Part shown: positions 62,201 through 64,000 of the stretch, one piece after another
Numbering within the stretch: position 1 is the first letter of the stretch
Layout: every line of letters begins with the position of its first letter
From: Excoecaria cochinchinensis
Taxonomy: Eukaryota; Streptophyta; Magnoliopsida; Malpighiales; Euphorbiaceae
NCBI GenBank assembly: GCA_947683425.1
Contig: CANTUQ010000004.1
Coordinates: 7,044,001-7,108,000, forward strand
Direction: 5' to 3'
DNA: 64,000 nucleotides
Made by a program: the position numbers and the translations under genes
Notes under the pieces: model-generated
The model's input: the letters and a program-made list of their open reading frames with translations, nothing else
What the model was told of the DNA's origin: nothing
Database searches by the model: none

Positions 62201-62731
62201 TGGTTGTAATTTAGAAAGAAATTGAGTGGATTTTCTTCCCAAATCAGCCGACTTACATGGCTTAAATAAGCCATGCAATTTCTTCATCGTTCTAGAATAG
62301 GGTTACGTATTCGGTTGTTATTGGCTCATCCTTTTCTCTTTTGTATTTTTCTTTGAAGAAATATCTAAAAATACTAAAAATGTTTCTAAGGATGTACAAA
62401 ATTTTTCGGATCAAAATGATGTTGTTTCAGTAATTATTCCTAGTCCGATGGAATTTTGACCAGTCTAAAAATTTATTTTTCTATTTCAACTAAAAATTAG
62501 TTTTTCACTTGCTAAAATTTTCTTATAATATTTGCAATGAACCTATGTGTTTAAATATTTTTTTGGAGATCTCTAACATTTTTCTTAAGCTCGGTCAATG
62601 TTCGATCAACTTCAATTAGTATTCAAACCGAATTGTGACTTATCTCTATTTTTTTACTTTTAGGGGCCTATTTAAACTCAATTTCACCTTAAATTACATC
62701 ATTGGACTCCTTATAAATTATACTTTCCATT
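59256..62731 (-). repeat. Diverged LTR-like block L (F-type, minus orientation)
   Basis: It starts TATAACACCCACTTACTGTACC, like the 3' end of the F LTR in this orientation. It shares landmarks with F in the same order: CGTGCTAAGC...TAGTGGGGAA (59753-59782), repeated TAGATACCCATAGGTA / GTACCCAAAGGTAC (60238-60292), and TAAAGGCATGCCTA (60371-60384). Its start on the right is unclear (about 62696-62731). From 60700 to 62000 it is AT-rich with no gene. No PBS follows on the left, so a solo or 3' LTR is likely. Confidence 0.5.
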
Positions 62732-64000
62732 TATAATAGCCCAATTTATACCTTAGTAGCTTTGAGTATAATTTGAGGCATATTTATAAGAAAAAGAGAA
62801 TAATTGAATTAATAAGTTAAGGATTTAGGTGGAATTAAATTAATTTTGGAAGGTAACCTGGTAGTATGTGCATGTGAGGACTTAATTGTATAAATATGTG
62901 AATTTAATTGCATTAATTTAATTAGTTGGAAGTGCTAATGTGTGGTTATCCTAAATTGAGAGGCAAATGTATAAAATTAGAAAACAAGAGGGACCATTTA
63001 ACAAAGAAGAAAATATGCATCAATCATGGTTGGACATGTGTAAATCTAAAATTTTGAGGAAATTTCTTCATGGCTTTATAAACCATGAAGAATGACAGAA
63101 ATTATTGGAAAACCCAGCCGAGATTCTCCTCTAAACTTCTCTTCCTCTATCCATTTTTGCAGCCTAAAATCAAAGTCAAGTGTATTCAAGGTTAAATTTA
63201 AGTAAGAGGTTGATTTAAGAGTAGTTTTAAAGCTATTAAGGTAAGTATTGTTTGCTATTCACCATCTTCTTTCTTTAAACTTTAGAATTTCAAGTTATGA
63301 TTGTGTTGCTATTATTGAGTTCTTGTTGTGGAAAATGAAGGAGAAGTGGCTGAAGGAGAAAAGAATCAAAAAGAGCAAGAAATGAAGTGAAAGGAGGTTT
63401 GGAAATTTTAGAGGTTTGGGAATTTTCTACCTTTTTTGTGTTAAATTCTTGATTGATTGTAGTTTTAAGTTGGTAAAGTATTCATTGATATTTAAGAATG
63501 TTATTGAAAGTATTTGAGAATTATTGTGTACGGTAATTGGTTTTGAGATGTTGTTTATGTGGAAGAATTGTGTTTGTGGTGATTTAGGTTAGTTTGAAAA
63601 TGGTAAATCAAAGCACGTTAGATTTCCAAATTGACACAACTGTGTTTTTGAAAACACAGTTGTGTTCTCGAAAACACGGCTATGCTTTGGAAAGCATAGT
63701 TGTGCTTTAGTGTAATATCTTTGCAAATGCAGCATGGCTCACGACTGGCAAGTATTGGTGCCAGCCGTGACCCCCCATTCTGCTTGGCCTTATGGCTAGT
63801 AAATTTCTGTGCCAGCCGTGACCCCTTGTTCTATTTGGTATTTCAAGGCTGGTAGGTATGGCTACTAGCCGTTAGGGTGCATTATGGATGAGCAGATCCG
63901 TTCAAATGCATGGGTCATGGCTGGTAGGTATCTATGCCAGCCGTGACCCCTTATTCTGTTTGGCATCTCACGGCTGGTAGGTAAGGCCACTAGTCATGAT
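62732..64000 (+). repeat. Diverged LTR-like block L2 (F/G-type, plus orientation), cut by window end
   Basis: It opens TATAATAGCCCAATTTATACCTTAGTAGC, aligning with the start of solo LTR G (TGTAACAACCCGATTTGGCCGTAGTAGA). It continues with AT-rich sequence and no gene. It ends in two palindromic clusters: AACACA-GT-TGTGTT variants (63640-63710), then the CGGCTGG/CCAGCCG array to the window edge. L and L2 meet head to head. Confidence 0.45.
63727..64000 (+). repeat. CGGCTGG...CCAGCCG hairpin array in block L2
   Basis: Four to five imperfect units of about 55-65 bp. The best hairpin is CATGGCTGG-TAGGTATCTA-TGCCAGCCGTGA, followed by CCCCTTATTCTGTTTGGCATCTCA. It is truncated by the window end. Confidence 0.75.

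Overview
The window is a plant (angiosperm) nuclear segment made almost wholly of nested Ty3/gypsy LTR retrotransposons. I see no host gene, rRNA, tRNA, CRISPR array or bacterial feature. Three lineages are present. Tat-lineage elements (A, B, C, K, E, and LTRs H and J) have LTRs opening TGTAGACACCG or TGTAAGCACCG and ending near GCGCGTCACA, a PBS reading TGGCGACTCCACTGGGGAC, a CX2HX4HX4C gag knuckle and two RNase H domains. Element D is Athila-like. Element F is a Tekay-like chromovirus with a chromodomain. G, L and L2 are LTRs resembling those of F.

Layout. 1-4863: element A (minus), with a capsid-less gag and its 5' LTR. 4864-16834: element B (plus), with pol, an antisense spliced gene resembling the plant mobile domain, a divergent sense gene resembling ATHILA ORF1, a 74-bp tandem repeat and the 3' LTR. 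16835-22164: gag-pro and 5' LTR of element C (minus). 22165-25988: Athila-like D (minus), gag-pro and 5' LTR. 25989-28838: 3' tail and 3' LTR of element K (plus). 28839-29896 and 57479-58833: two pieces of LTR J (minus). Between them lie F (29897-54780, minus) and solo LTR H (54786-57473). F itself contains the complete element E (32944-45490) and solo LTR G (45627-48357). 58834-64000: unassigned sequence, then two diverged LTR-like blocks, L (minus) and L2 (plus).

Insertion order is readable from junctions and 5-bp target duplications (TSDs). One tower is A in B in C in D in K in J. The other is H in J, F at H's TSD, and E and G in F. Every pol is broken. Several stop codons and TSD differences look like C-to-T decay of methylated DNA. 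The only long undamaged retroelement ORF is the gag of E.

The most interesting signals are not genes. (1) Almost every LTR, and the internal divergent promoter of B, carries its own short array of hairpin-forming, usually GC-rich units; the sequence differs by family but the architecture and often the position are shared, and LTR J shows paired arm changes. (2) Element B carries a compact divergent promoter driving two accessory genes in opposite directions. (3) Seven Tat LTRs carry an internal copy of the first 9-11 bases of the PBS just after a conserved hairpin. (4) The Tat 3' tail holds small hairpins with changing stems and a near-constant loop. (5) Two near-identical LTRs (B and C) face each other across 3.3 kb and could make long double-stranded RNA.
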